Shown in pieces: positions 1 to 7,257 of a stretch of 64,000 nt of DNA. This DNA comes from Rhizobacter koreensis (GTDB lineage: Bacteria > Pseudomonadota > Gammaproteobacteria > Burkholderiales > Burkholderiaceae_C). The stretch's first letter is position 1. Each line of letters begins with the position of its first letter. Below the pieces are notes generated by a model. The model worked only from the letters and a program-made list of their open reading frames with translations. It made no database searches and was not told the origin of the DNA. The position numbers and the translations under genes were made by a program. The DNA is taken from positions 1 through 64,000 of the forward strand of contig NZ_JABWMJ010000016.1 of assembly GCF_013366375.1 (NCBI RefSeq), read 5' to 3'.

Positions 1-125
1 CGCCGAGTGGTTGCGCCGTGGTCTTCTGCTCATGTTCTCTGCTCCTGAATCTCGGGCTCTATCCTCGCCCATCGGAGCAGCCAGTCCACTTTACGCCGTG
101 TTCAGATTTGCGCGGCCGGCTCTCC

Positions 126-425
126 GGCGGCCGGTTCCGCACCGGCGACGCCGGCCATGTCGATGCCGAGGGATTCGTGTTTCTCACCGACCGCAAGAAG
201 GAAATGATTGTCAGCGGCGGCGAGAACATCGCCTCCAGCGAAGTGGAGCGTGTGCCATACCAACTGCCACAGGTGCTCGAGGCGGCGGCCGTCGGCCTGC
301 CTGACGCGCAGTGGGGCGAACGGGTGGCGGCGTTGGTCGTGCTACGAACCGGCGCAACGCTCACGCTGGAGGAACTGCAGGCGCTTTGCCGCGGCAAGCT
401 GGGCGGCTTCCAGTTGCCGCTCTAG
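126..425 (+). pseudogene. remnant of acyl-CoA ligase C-terminus
   Basis: This stretch encodes the C-terminal part of an AMP-forming acyl-CoA synthetase: the FRTGDAGHVD adenylation motif is followed by DRKKEMIVSGGEN, the hinge segment that precedes the rotating C-terminal domain. Upstream of about 126 the frame no longer resembles the family. A TAG interrupts the frame at 423-425, exactly where the family continues with a Lys-containing tail, and the sequence after the stop still looks related for a few codons. It therefore lacks both the ATP-binding domain and the catalytic Lys end and cannot be an active ligase. It lies just before another decayed gene. Confidence 0.75.
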
Positions 426-471
426 CGGGTGCTGCGCGCCGAACAGGGCAGCCCGGCGAATGGAGGCTGAC

Positions 472-1074
472 GTGCGGATCGACTTCTCTGGAGGGGTGGC
501 CGTGGTGACCTGTCGCGCCAGCGGCATCGGCGAGGCCTGCGTACAGGTGCTCGCCGTGGCCGCCGGCAGCTTTGTGGGTTCGCTCGATGTGGGCGACGCG
601 TCCGTCGATGCGGCCGTGGCTGCTGTGGATGCGCAGTGCGGCGTGCCGCAGCGCACGATGCCGCCCGAGGAACTGACGATGGGCCAGTGGAGCTTCGTCG
701 CCCGGGTCGACCTGCGCGGCGCCTACCCGTGCCGCGCGTGCGAGCGGCGGGGCGATAGTCAACATCGCGTCGCTGGCCGGCATGGGCTCCTGCCCGCTGT
801 TTTCGTACGGGCCTGTCAAGGCGGGCCTGATCAACCTGACCGAGTGAGTGCCTGGGGGCGGAATGGTGCCGAGGAAGGTGCGCGTGAACGCGTTCTCGCC
901 TGGCTCCACGCAGACGCTCGCGCTCGAGAAGGGCGTGCTCCCGGGCGGCTGGTGCAGGTCCGGGAGATTGCGCAGGCGGTGGCCTTCCTCGCGTCTGCCC
1001 AGGCCTCCGCCGTCGCAGGCATCAACCTGCCGGTGGACGCCGGCTATCTCGTTGCGATCCCGTGGGCAAGTTAG
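472..1074 (+). pseudogene. decayed short-chain dehydrogenase/reductase
   Basis: SDR segments are scattered over more than one frame. A Rossmann start with ASGIGEA is at about 517-537. GGAIVNIASLAG followed by a YGPVK catalytic-type motif lies in another frame at about 745-830 and ends in a TGA near 845. RVNAFSPGS lies at about 882-908, and the C-terminal ending VAGINLPVDAGY is back in the first frame and ends at the TAA at 1074. The NNAG region is missing, so both deletions and frameshifts have occurred. It was probably an NAD(P)-dependent hydroxyacyl-CoA dehydrogenase-type SDR, but the substrate cannot be told. Confidence 0.75.
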
Positions 1075-1121
1075 GGCGGACTGCGGAGCGCGCTGCCGGT
1101 GGAAAGCCCCGGTTGACGACC

Positions 1122-1135
1122 CTGTCGAACGTTTG
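1122..1135. promoter_or_regulatory. candidate TetR operator, CTGTC-N4-GTTTG
   Basis: CTGTC GAAC GTTTG has one mismatch to the palindrome CTAAC-N4-GTTTG seen at seven other sites of this window. It sits 42 bases before the crotonase start at 1178 and just after the decayed SDR, so it probably controls the 1178-6398 operon. It shares the GAACGTTTG core with the site at 16193. Confidence 0.5.
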
Positions 1136-1177
1136 GTAGCCTGCCATGAGGCTGGAAATTGCCCGACGGAGCACCGC

Positions 1178-1939
1178 ATGCGCATCGGCAGCGTCGAATT
1201 CGAAACGAAGGGCCGTGTCGCGGTCCTCACCCTGGACGAGCCCACCAAGCTGAACGCCATCTCGCTTGGGATCCGGCAGGGCGTGACCGAGGGCCTGGCG
1301 AAGATCGAGTCCGACCCCGAGATCCGCGTGGGCATCCTCACCGGCCGCGGCGATAAGGCCTTCTGCGCCGGGGCCGACATCAGTACCTTCCCCGAGTCGC
1401 CCGAACAGGCGCGCGACTTCATCGCCGGCGTGCTGCCGGTGCTCGAGGCGCCGGAGCGCTGTCGCAAGCCGCTGATCGCCGCGGTGAATGGCATCGCCTT
1501 CGGCGGTGGCTTCGAGCTGGCGATCGCCTGCGACTTCATCCTCGCCTCGGAACGCGCGAAGTTCGGCGTGCCCGAGATCCAGCTCGGCCTGCTGCCTGGC
1601 TTTGCGCTGCTGCGGCTGCACCAGATCGTTGGCAGGCCCAAGGCCAAGGAGATGAGCATGCTGGGCGAGCCCATCTCGGCCGCTGAGGCGGTGAGTCTGG
1701 GCATTGCGCTGCGCGCCGTGGCGCCCGAGCAGCTGATGGACGAGGCGATGGCCTTCGCCGAGAAGCTAGCGGCCAAGCCGCAGATGGCGCTGCAGATGGC
1801 CAAGTCGTTCTACAACAAGGGCATCGGCGGCGACGACATGCGCTATGCGATCGACGCCTTCCCGTTCCTGTTCCAGACCGACGACGTGAAGGAAGGCGTC
1901 GCCGCCTTCCGCGCCAAGCGCAAGCCGGTCTTCAAGTGA
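1178..1939 (+). CDS. enoyl-CoA hydratase/isomerase (crotonase) family protein
   Basis: A 253-residue crotonase, expected to hydrate a trans-2-enoyl-CoA in the cytoplasm. Oxyanion-hole segments are AFCAGAD (about 61-67) and NGIAFGGGFELA (about 104-115). The two glutamates used by classical hydratases are both in place, Glu133 in VPEIQLG and Glu158 in KAKEMSML, so true hydratase activity is plausible. The ATG at 1178 is preceded by a CGGAG Shine-Dalgarno sequence, and the protein is of normal family length from there. It is the first gene of the operon and is followed by the nitronate monooxygenase after 16 bases. A candidate operator lies at 1122-1135. Confidence 0.9.
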   Translation: MRIGSVEFETKGRVAVLTLDEPTKLNAISLGIRQGVTEGLAKIESDPEIRVGILTGRGDKAFCAGADISTFPESPEQARDFIAGVLPVLEAPERCRKPLIAAVNGIAFGGGFELAIACDFILASERAKFGVPEIQLGLLPGFALLRLHQIVGRPKAKEMSMLGEPISAAEAVSLGIALRAVAPEQLMDEAMAFAEKLAAKPQMALQMAKSFYNKGIGGDDMRYAIDAFPFLFQTDDVKEGVAAFRAKRKPVFK

Positions 1940-1955
1940 CGGGCCGGGGTGCACG

Positions 1956-3083
1956 ATGAGCCGGGCCATGCTGCACAACTCTTTCTGCGATGCCTGGGGC
2001 ATCGAGGTGCCGATCTTCCTGGCCGGCATGGGCGTGGGCGGCCGCGCCACCCCGCCGGCACTGGTGGCGGCGGTGTCGCAGGCGGGCGGCCTCGGCGTGC
2101 TCGGCTGCTCTGGGCTCTCGCCGGAAGAGACGCGCCGCCGCATCCGCGCCGTGAGGACACTGACCGACAAGCCCTTCGGCGTGGATCTGCTGCTGCCGGC
2201 GCGCATCGCCGATGCGCCGCCCACGCGCACGGCCGTGCGCGACGAGATCCGCGCGCGCTTTCCGAAGCACGCCGACTTCGTGCAGGAGCTGATCCGCCGT
2301 TACGGCCTGCCCGACGTGAAGCCGGCCGACGAGACGGTAGTCAACATCGACTACGCGAAGGCGGTGCTCGAGGTGATCTTCGACGAGCGCGTGCCGGTCT
2401 TCGCCGCCGGGCTCGGCGACCCGGACTTCCTGCTCGAGCGCGCGCGTGCGCAGGGCATGAAGTTGATCGGCCTGTCGGGTTCGGTGCGCAATGCGGCACG
2501 GCAGAAGAAGTCCGGTGTCGACGCGATCGTCGCGCAGGGCACCGAGGCCGGCGGCCATACCGGCACGGTGGCATCGCTGCCGCTGATTCCGCAGGTGGTG
2601 GACGCGGTGAGCCCGACACCGGTGCTGGCCGCCGGCGGCATCGCCGACGGGCGCGGCATCGTCGCCGCGCTCGCGCTGGGCGCGCAGGCGGTGTGGATCG
2701 GTACCGCCTTCCTCGTTGCCGACGAGGGTCAGTTGTTCGATGCGTGCAAGGACCAGATCGTCGCGTCGGACTCCGAAGCCTTCCGCATCAGCAAGATCTG
2801 GACGGGAAAGACCGTGCGTGCCTACCACGGCGAGATCGCGCAGGCCTGGGCGGAGTCGGGACTGCCGACACTGGAGACGCCGCACCAGCGCATCCTGATG
2901 GAGGACTTCCTGGCTGCTGCGCTCGCGGCCAGGCGGCACGACCTCTTCTACAACATCGCCGGCCAGGCGGGCGGGCTGGTCAGGGCGCGCCGGCCGGCGA
3001 AGGACATCATGGCCGATCTCGTCGACGGCGCCGTCGAGCAGTTGCGCCGGCTGCAGCGCGACCTCGTCGTCAGCCTGCCCTGA
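1956..3083 (+). CDS. nitronate monooxygenase / 2-nitropropane dioxygenase family flavoprotein
   Basis: A 375-residue TIM-barrel FMN protein of the NMO/NPD family. Typical marks are GTEAGGHTG (about 196-203), carrying the active-site His201, and the phosphate-binding AAGGIADGRG (about 225-235). Classical members oxidise nitronates, but many relatives occur in acyl-CoA catabolic operons, where a role as flavin reductase or enoyl-type reductase has been proposed. Here it lies between a crotonase and a thiolase-like gene, which supports a role on a CoA thioester rather than on nitroalkanes (inference). The spacing of 22 bases to the next gene indicates one transcript. Confidence 0.85.
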   Translation: MSRAMLHNSFCDAWGIEVPIFLAGMGVGGRATPPALVAAVSQAGGLGVLGCSGLSPEETRRRIRAVRTLTDKPFGVDLLLPARIADAPPTRTAVRDEIRARFPKHADFVQELIRRYGLPDVKPADETVVNIDYAKAVLEVIFDERVPVFAAGLGDPDFLLERARAQGMKLIGLSGSVRNAARQKKSGVDAIVAQGTEAGGHTGTVASLPLIPQVVDAVSPTPVLAAGGIADGRGIVAALALGAQAVWIGTAFLVADEGQLFDACKDQIVASDSEAFRISKIWTGKTVRAYHGEIAQAWAESGLPTLETPHQRILMEDFLAAALAARRHDLFYNIAGQAGGLVRARRPAKDIMADLVDGAVEQLRRLQRDLVVSLP

Positions 3084-3105
3084 TTCCGCTCCACCGGGGA
3101 GAACC

Positions 3106-4257
3106 ATGGCCACCAAAGCCATCGTCAGTGGCGTGCACGACACGCAGGTAGGTGCGCTGCCGGAGAGCACGTGCATGTCGCTGCACACCGAGGCCAGTCT
3201 CGGCGCGCTGGCCGACGCGGGACTGAAGCCGTCGGACATCGACGGCCTGCTCACCGCCTATTCGTTCGCCTCGCCGCAGCTGATGCTCGGTGGCGTGCTC
3301 GCCGAGTACCTCGGCATCCGGCCGAAGGTCAACGCCTCGATCTGCATGGGCGGCATGACCGGCGGACTGCTCGTGCGGCATGCCGAGTCGCTGGTGAGCT
3401 CGGGCATGTGCCGCCACGTGCTGTGCGTGACCGGCGACAACCGCCTCACCGGCATGGGCGAGAGGGTGCAGGCCGCGCTGGCCGACGTGGGCCACGAGCA
3501 GTACGAGCAACCCTACGGCATGAGTGTGCCGGCCGCCTTCGCGATGGCCGCGCAGGTCTACTTCCACGAAGGCTGGCTCAACGGCGACCACCTCGCCGCG
3601 GTGGCAGTGAACCAGCGCGCCAACGCGGCGCTGCATCCGCAGTCGCACATGAAGAAGCCGATCACGATGGACGATGTGCGCAGGTCCAAGTTGATCGCCT
3701 CGCCGCTGCGCATGCTGGACTGCTGCCTGGTCTCCGACGGCGGCGCGGCGGTGCTCGTCAGCGCCTCCGAGACGGGGCGCGACCTGCCCAAGCGCGCCGT
3801 CGAACTGCTCGCCACCGGGGAGGGTCACACCCACGAGCACATCTTTGCCGCGCCCTCGCTGGTGGACTTCGGCTGCCGCGAGTCGGTGGCCGACGCGCTG
3901 GGCCGCGCCGGGCTGAAGCATTCCAACGTCGACTGCGCGCACATCTACGACTGCTTCACGAGCACGCTGCTGATCCAGCTCGAGTCGATGGGCTTCTACC
4001 AGCGCGGCGCGGCCGGCCCGGCGGCGCTCGCCGGCGAGTTCGCCATCGGCGGCAAGTTCCCGCTCAACACCAACGGTGGGCTGCTGTCGTACGGATCATC
4101 GGGTGCGGCCGGTGGCATGTTTCACGTCGTCGAGGCGGTGCGCCAGCTGCGCGGAGAATGCGGGGCACGCCAGGTCAAGGACGCCGAGGTCGCGCTCGCG
4201 CACACGCTCGGCGGCATCTTCTCGGGCCATTGCTCGATCCTGATGGGGAGGGCCTGA
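3106..4257 (+). CDS. thiolase-like protein, SCP2/Ltp2 type (possible retro-aldolase)
   Basis: A 383-residue protein of the SCP-x/lipid-transfer thiolase branch. A cysteine (Cys80, in ASICMGGMTG) sits near the nucleophile position. The usual HDCF motif reads IYDCF, with Tyr281 replacing the catalytic His. The C-terminal GHP motif is replaced by SYGSSG after NTNGGLL (321-327). Loss of those residues is the pattern of Ltp2-type enzymes, which cleave a tertiary 3-hydroxyacyl-CoA by retro-aldol reaction and need a DUF35 partner. The next gene is exactly such a partner, starting 2 bases after this stop. Thiolysis by Cys80 cannot be excluded. Paralogue of the gene at 62158. Confidence 0.85.
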   Translation: MATKAIVSGVHDTQVGALPESTCMSLHTEASLGALADAGLKPSDIDGLLTAYSFASPQLMLGGVLAEYLGIRPKVNASICMGGMTGGLLVRHAESLVSSGMCRHVLCVTGDNRLTGMGERVQAALADVGHEQYEQPYGMSVPAAFAMAAQVYFHEGWLNGDHLAAVAVNQRANAALHPQSHMKKPITMDDVRRSKLIASPLRMLDCCLVSDGGAAVLVSASETGRDLPKRAVELLATGEGHTHEHIFAAPSLVDFGCRESVADALGRAGLKHSNVDCAHIYDCFTSTLLIQLESMGFYQRGAAGPAALAGEFAIGGKFPLNTNGGLLSYGSSGAAGGMFHVVEAVRQLRGECGARQVKDAEVALAHTLGGIFSGHCSILMGRA

Positions 4258-4259
4258 CC

Positions 4260-4673
4260 ATGTCCGACGTGCCAGCCAAGCCGGTGCCGGTGCCCGACAG
4301 CATTAGCCGCCCGTACTGGGAAGGCGCCAACCTGGGTGAGTTCCGCTTCCAGCGCTGCAGCGCCTGCGGCAAGGCGCAGTTCTATGCGCGCAACGCCTGC
4401 CGGCATTGCCATGCGACGGAACTGCACTGGGAGAAGGCCGCGGGCAGCGGGCGCATCGCAAGCTTCTCGGTGATCCACCGCGCGCCGATAGCGTCGTTCG
4501 CAGGCGACGCCCCGTACGTACTGGCGTTGGTCGACCTCGACGAGGGCTTCCGCTTCATGTGCAACGTGCTGCGCTGCGACCCCGCGCAGGTGCGCATCGG
4601 CATGGCTGTGCGCGTGTGCTTCGAGTCGCGTTCCGGCAGCGAACAGCAGATTCCTCAAGTGGAGCCCGCATGA
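4260..4673 (+). CDS. DUF35 Zn-ribbon/OB-fold protein, partner of the thiolase-like protein
   Basis: A 137-residue protein with an N-terminal helix (ISRPYWEGA), a rubredoxin-like four-cysteine zinc ribbon (CSAC and CRHC, about 34-53) and an OB-fold. DUF35 proteins bind thiolase-like enzymes; in actinobacterial steroid degradation the DUF35 domain of ChsH2 docks on Ltp2 and is needed for its aldolase activity. The tight linkage to the thiolase-like gene (2-base gap) and the 4-base ATGA overlap with the following hotdog gene suggest the same arrangement here, with DUF35 and MaoC as separate polypeptides. That parallel is inference from gene order. Confidence 0.9.
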   Translation: MSDVPAKPVPVPDSISRPYWEGANLGEFRFQRCSACGKAQFYARNACRHCHATELHWEKAAGSGRIASFSVIHRAPIASFAGDAPYVLALVDLDEGFRFMCNVLRCDPAQVRIGMAVRVCFESRSGSEQQIPQVEPA

Positions 4674-5071
4674 GCGACGGACCGGTCTTCAACTTTGCCC
4701 ACTACGAGCCGGGCAAGCACTACGGCGCGCGCGAGTTCGCGGTGGACGACGCCACCGTCGCGAAGTGGCGCAGCGTCTACCCCAACGACGACGACTCCGG
4801 CGTCATGCCCGCCGGCATGCTGGCGATGATCGTCATCGACGCCGTGCTCACCCTGAACTCGCCGCGCCCGCCGGGCGGCGTGCACGGCGGGCAGACCTTC
4901 GACATCCGGCGCATGCCGCGCATCGGCGAGTCCATCCGCACCGACGTGTGGTGCCTCGACAAGGAGATCAAGAAGGAGCGCAAGTGGGTGCGCGTGCGCA
5001 GCGAGACGCGTGCCGTCGGATCGAACGAGCTGCTGTTCACCGGCGTCATGACGACGCTGTTGGCGCAGTAG
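4670..5071 (+). CDS. hotdog-fold (MaoC-like N-terminal) hydratase subunit
   Basis: A 133-residue hotdog protein starting at an ATG that overlaps the DUF35 stop (ATGA). It resembles the N-terminal, usually non-catalytic half of double-hotdog MaoC hydratases: HGGQTFDIRRMPRIGE is visible, but the D-x-N-P-x-H catalytic motif is absent. The following gene at 5083 has that motif, so the two probably form a heteromeric enoyl-CoA hydratase like ChsH1-ChsH2. The gap to that gene is 11 bases and holds its ribosome binding site. Confidence 0.75.
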   Translation: MSDGPVFNFAHYEPGKHYGAREFAVDDATVAKWRSVYPNDDDSGVMPAGMLAMIVIDAVLTLNSPRPPGGVHGGQTFDIRRMPRIGESIRTDVWCLDKEIKKERKWVRVRSETRAVGSNELLFTGVMTTLLAQ

Positions 5072-5082
5072 AGGAGGGCCGC

Positions 5083-5472
5083 ATGCAGGCGCAGCTGACA
5101 CCGTCGACCAAGCATGTGGACTTCGACACCATCCTGAAGTACGCCGCGGTCACGAACGACTACAACCCCATCCACGTCGACAAGGACTTCGCGGCGGAGA
5201 GCCCGATGGGCGGCATCATCGCCCACGGCACCATGTCGGTGGCTCTGATCTGGCAGGCGCTGAAGAACACCCTGGGGCTCGATGCGCTGAACCGCATCCA
5301 CCTCGAGATCCGCTTCGTGCAGCCGGTGCGCATCGACGACGACGTGACGGGCGGCGGCGAGCTGCGCATCGGCAGCGAGCCGCCGGTCTACGACGTGTGG
5401 GTGCGCAACGGCAAGGGGCAGGATGTCATCAAGGGCACCGCGACGGTCAAGCCGGCAGGAGCGGGCGCATGA
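5083..5472 (+). CDS. MaoC-like (R)-specific enoyl-CoA hydratase subunit
   Basis: A 129-residue single hotdog domain. The catalytic motif NDYNPIHVD (25-33) supplies the Asp26/His31 pair of (R)-hydratases and is followed by GGIIAHGTMS. It should add water to a 2-enoyl-CoA to give the hydroxyacyl-CoA that the thiolase-like protein would cleave. A strong GAGGAGGGCC ribosome binding site precedes the ATG. The stop overlaps the ATG of the next, broken thiolase-like gene (ATGA). Confidence 0.85.
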   Translation: MQAQLTPSTKHVDFDTILKYAAVTNDYNPIHVDKDFAAESPMGGIIAHGTMSVALIWQALKNTLGLDALNRIHLEIRFVQPVRIDDDVTGGGELRIGSEPPVYDVWVRNGKGQDVIKGTATVKPAGAGA

Positions 5473-6018
5473 GCCTGAAGAACACCGCCTGCATCGCGGG
5501 CGCGTACGAGCACCCGATCCGTCGCGCCGACGACAAGTCGGTGGCACAGCTGCACGCGGAGGTCGCGCGCGGTGCGCTGGCCGACGCCGGGCTGGCGATG
5601 CAGGACGTCGACGGCTACTTCTGCGCCGGCGATGCACCCGGGCTGGGTGCACTTTCGATGGTCGAGTACCTGGGCCTGAAGCTTCGCCATGTCGACACCA
5701 CCGAGACCGGTGGCTCGTCCTACGTGGTGCATGTCGCGCACGCCGCGGCGGCCATTGCCGCCGGGCGCTGCAATGTCGCGCTGATCACGCTCGCCGGGCG
5801 GCCCAAGGCCGAGGGCATGGCCACGGGGACCGCGCCGCGTAACTACGGGCCCGCGCCCGATGTTCCGTTCGAGCTGCCCTACGCGCCGACGACCGTGAAC
5901 ATGTACGCGATGGCGGCGATGCGCCACATGCACGAGCATGGCACGACGAGCGAGCAGCTGGCGTGGATCCGCGTCGCCGCCTCGCACCACGCCCAGTCTG
6001 ACGATCTCGCGGCGGAGC
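5469..6018 (+). pseudogene. truncated thiolase-like gene (N-terminal half only)
   Basis: The first about 180 residues match the thiolase-like paralogues: GALADAGLAMQDVDGY, EYLGLKLRHVDTTETGGSS without a nucleophilic Cys, and HMHEHGTTSEQLA. After about position 6000 the similarity stops; the remaining 200 residues, including all C-terminal active-site motifs, are missing and the frame runs out of phase into the downstream DUF35 gene until a TGA at 6396-6398. An internal deletion of roughly 600 bases that brought the N-terminal half next to the DUF35 gene explains this. The start overlaps the preceding MaoC stop by four bases, so it was once the next operon member. Confidence 0.8.
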
Positions 6019-6398
6019 ATGCCCGCACCCACCGTCTACCCCGAGGCCAAGCCGTTCTGGGATGCCGCGGCCGAGGGCAGGTTGCTCGTCAAGCGCTGCA
6101 GCGAGTGCGGCGAGCACCATCACTACCCGCGCGACGGCTGCCCGTTCTGCGGCAGCGTGAACACCGAGTGGCGGCAGGCGGGCGGGCAGGGCACGATCTA
6201 CAGCTTCAGCATCATGCGACGTGCCGAGGTGCCGAGGTGCCGTATATCGTCGCCTATGTGACGCTCGATGAAGGGCCGACGGTCATGACCAACATCGTCG
6301 ATGCCGATGCCGATGCACTACGCATCGGCCAGCGCGTGGCGGTGCGCTTTCATCCCAGTGAAGGCGGGCCGCCGCTGCCGGTGTTCGTACCACTTTGA
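6019..6398 (+). pseudogene. DUF35 Zn-ribbon/OB-fold gene broken by an 8-bp duplication
   Basis: Starts at an ATG with a GCGGAG ribosome binding site and encodes a DUF35 protein: PFWDAAAEGRLLVKRC, a CSEC...CPFC zinc ribbon, then GQGTIYSFSIMRRAEVP. At 6221-6236 an 8-base unit is tandemly repeated. With both copies the frame shifts and stops at 6259-6261; with one copy removed it reads straight on to PYIVAYVTLDEGPTVMTNI...RFHPSEGG and the TGA at 6398. The gene is otherwise well preserved, so the lesion looks recent. It would have partnered the truncated thiolase-like gene just upstream. Confidence 0.8.
6221..6236. repeat. 8-bp tandem duplication causing a frameshift
   Basis: GTGCCGAG occurs twice in a row (6221-6228 and 6229-6236) inside the DUF35 gene. 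Removing one unit restores the family reading frame, so this is a slippage-type duplication that could also revert. Confidence 0.85.
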
Positions 6399-6431
6399 CC
6401 CGAGGGCCGACGAACGCCGGCTCCGGAGGAT

Positions 6432-7226
6432 TCAAGCCAGCCAGCGTTTGCGCCGCCGGTAGTGCTTGATGTCCTTGAAGTCGCGGCCCTCGGCGCCGCC
6501 GAGGTAGGCCTCGCGGATGTCGGGGTTGTTGCGTAGCACCTCGGCCTCGTCGTGCATCACAACGCGCCCGTTCTCGATCAGGTAGCCGTGAGAGACCACA
6601 TCGAGCGCCGCGATGGCATTCTGCTCGACGAGCAGGATCGACATGCCCTCCTCGCGGTTGATGCGGCGCAGGATGTCGAAGATCTCGGCGACGATCACAG
6701 GGGCCAGGCCCAGGCTGGGCTCGTCGAGCATCAGCAGTTTGGGCTGCGTCATCAGCGCTCGTCCGATGGCCAGCATCTGCTGTTCACCGCCCGACAGGTA
6801 GCCCGATTTTGCGGTGCGGCGCTCATACAGGCGTGGAAAGTAGGCATAGACCCGGTCGCGGTTACGCAGCATGTCGGCTCGGCCTCCATGCACGGCGGAA
6901 GCTGCGATCAGGTTTTCCTCTGGCGTCAGATGTTCGAAGACCCGACGGCCTTCGAGAACCTGCGCAATGCCCAACTTGACACGGTCTTGGGGCGCGAGTC
7001 GGCCGATGTCCTGACCCATGAACTGCACGTTGCCGCGCGTGACTTCGCCACGCTCGGACTTCAGTAGCCCGCTGATCGACTTGAGCGTGGTGCTCTTGCC
7101 GGCGCCATTGGCACCCAGCAGTGCCACCATGCCGCTCTGGGGCACCTCGATGGAGACACCCTTGATGGCCAGGAAGACGTGGTCGTAGATGACCTCGATG
7201 TTGTTGAGCGTCAGGGCGGTCGTCAT
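6432..7226 (-). CDS. livF: Liv-type ABC transporter ATP-binding protein LivF
   Basis: A 264-residue ABC ATPase of the branched-chain amino acid (HAAT) type that powers import at the inner membrane. Walker A GANGAGKST (about 38-46), signature LSGGEQQ (144-150), Walker B LLMLDEP (164-170) and the LivF-like VLEGRRVFEHLTPEENL are present. ATG 7226 (MTTALTLNN) is preferred to the ATG at 7277, which would overlap the upstream gene by 20 bases and add an unrelated leader. It is the last gene of the uptake operon. Given the neighbouring acyl-CoA ligase and catabolic genes, the cargo is more likely a carboxylic acid than an amino acid. Confidence 0.9.
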   Translation of the reverse strand: MTTALTLNNIEVIYDHVFLAIKGVSIEVPQSGMVALLGANGAGKSTTLKSISGLLKSERGEVTRGNVQFMGQDIGRLAPQDRVKLGIAQVLEGRRVFEHLTPEENLIAASAVHGGRADMLRNRDRVYAYFPRLYERRTAKSGYLSGGEQQMLAIGRALMTQPKLLMLDEPSLGLAPVIVAEIFDILRRINREEGMSILLVEQNAIAALDVVSHGYLIENGRVVMHDEAEVLRNNPDIREAYLGGAEGRDFKDIKHYRRRKRWLA

Positions 7227-7257
7227 GGGAGGCTCGGTTCCAGCGTGGAATTCGCGG

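Noticed and set aside
2716..4673. Long alternative frames within the nitronate monooxygenase and thiolase-like genes
   Set aside because: They are GC-rich shadows without motifs; only their ends coincide with the real DUF35 gene at 4260.
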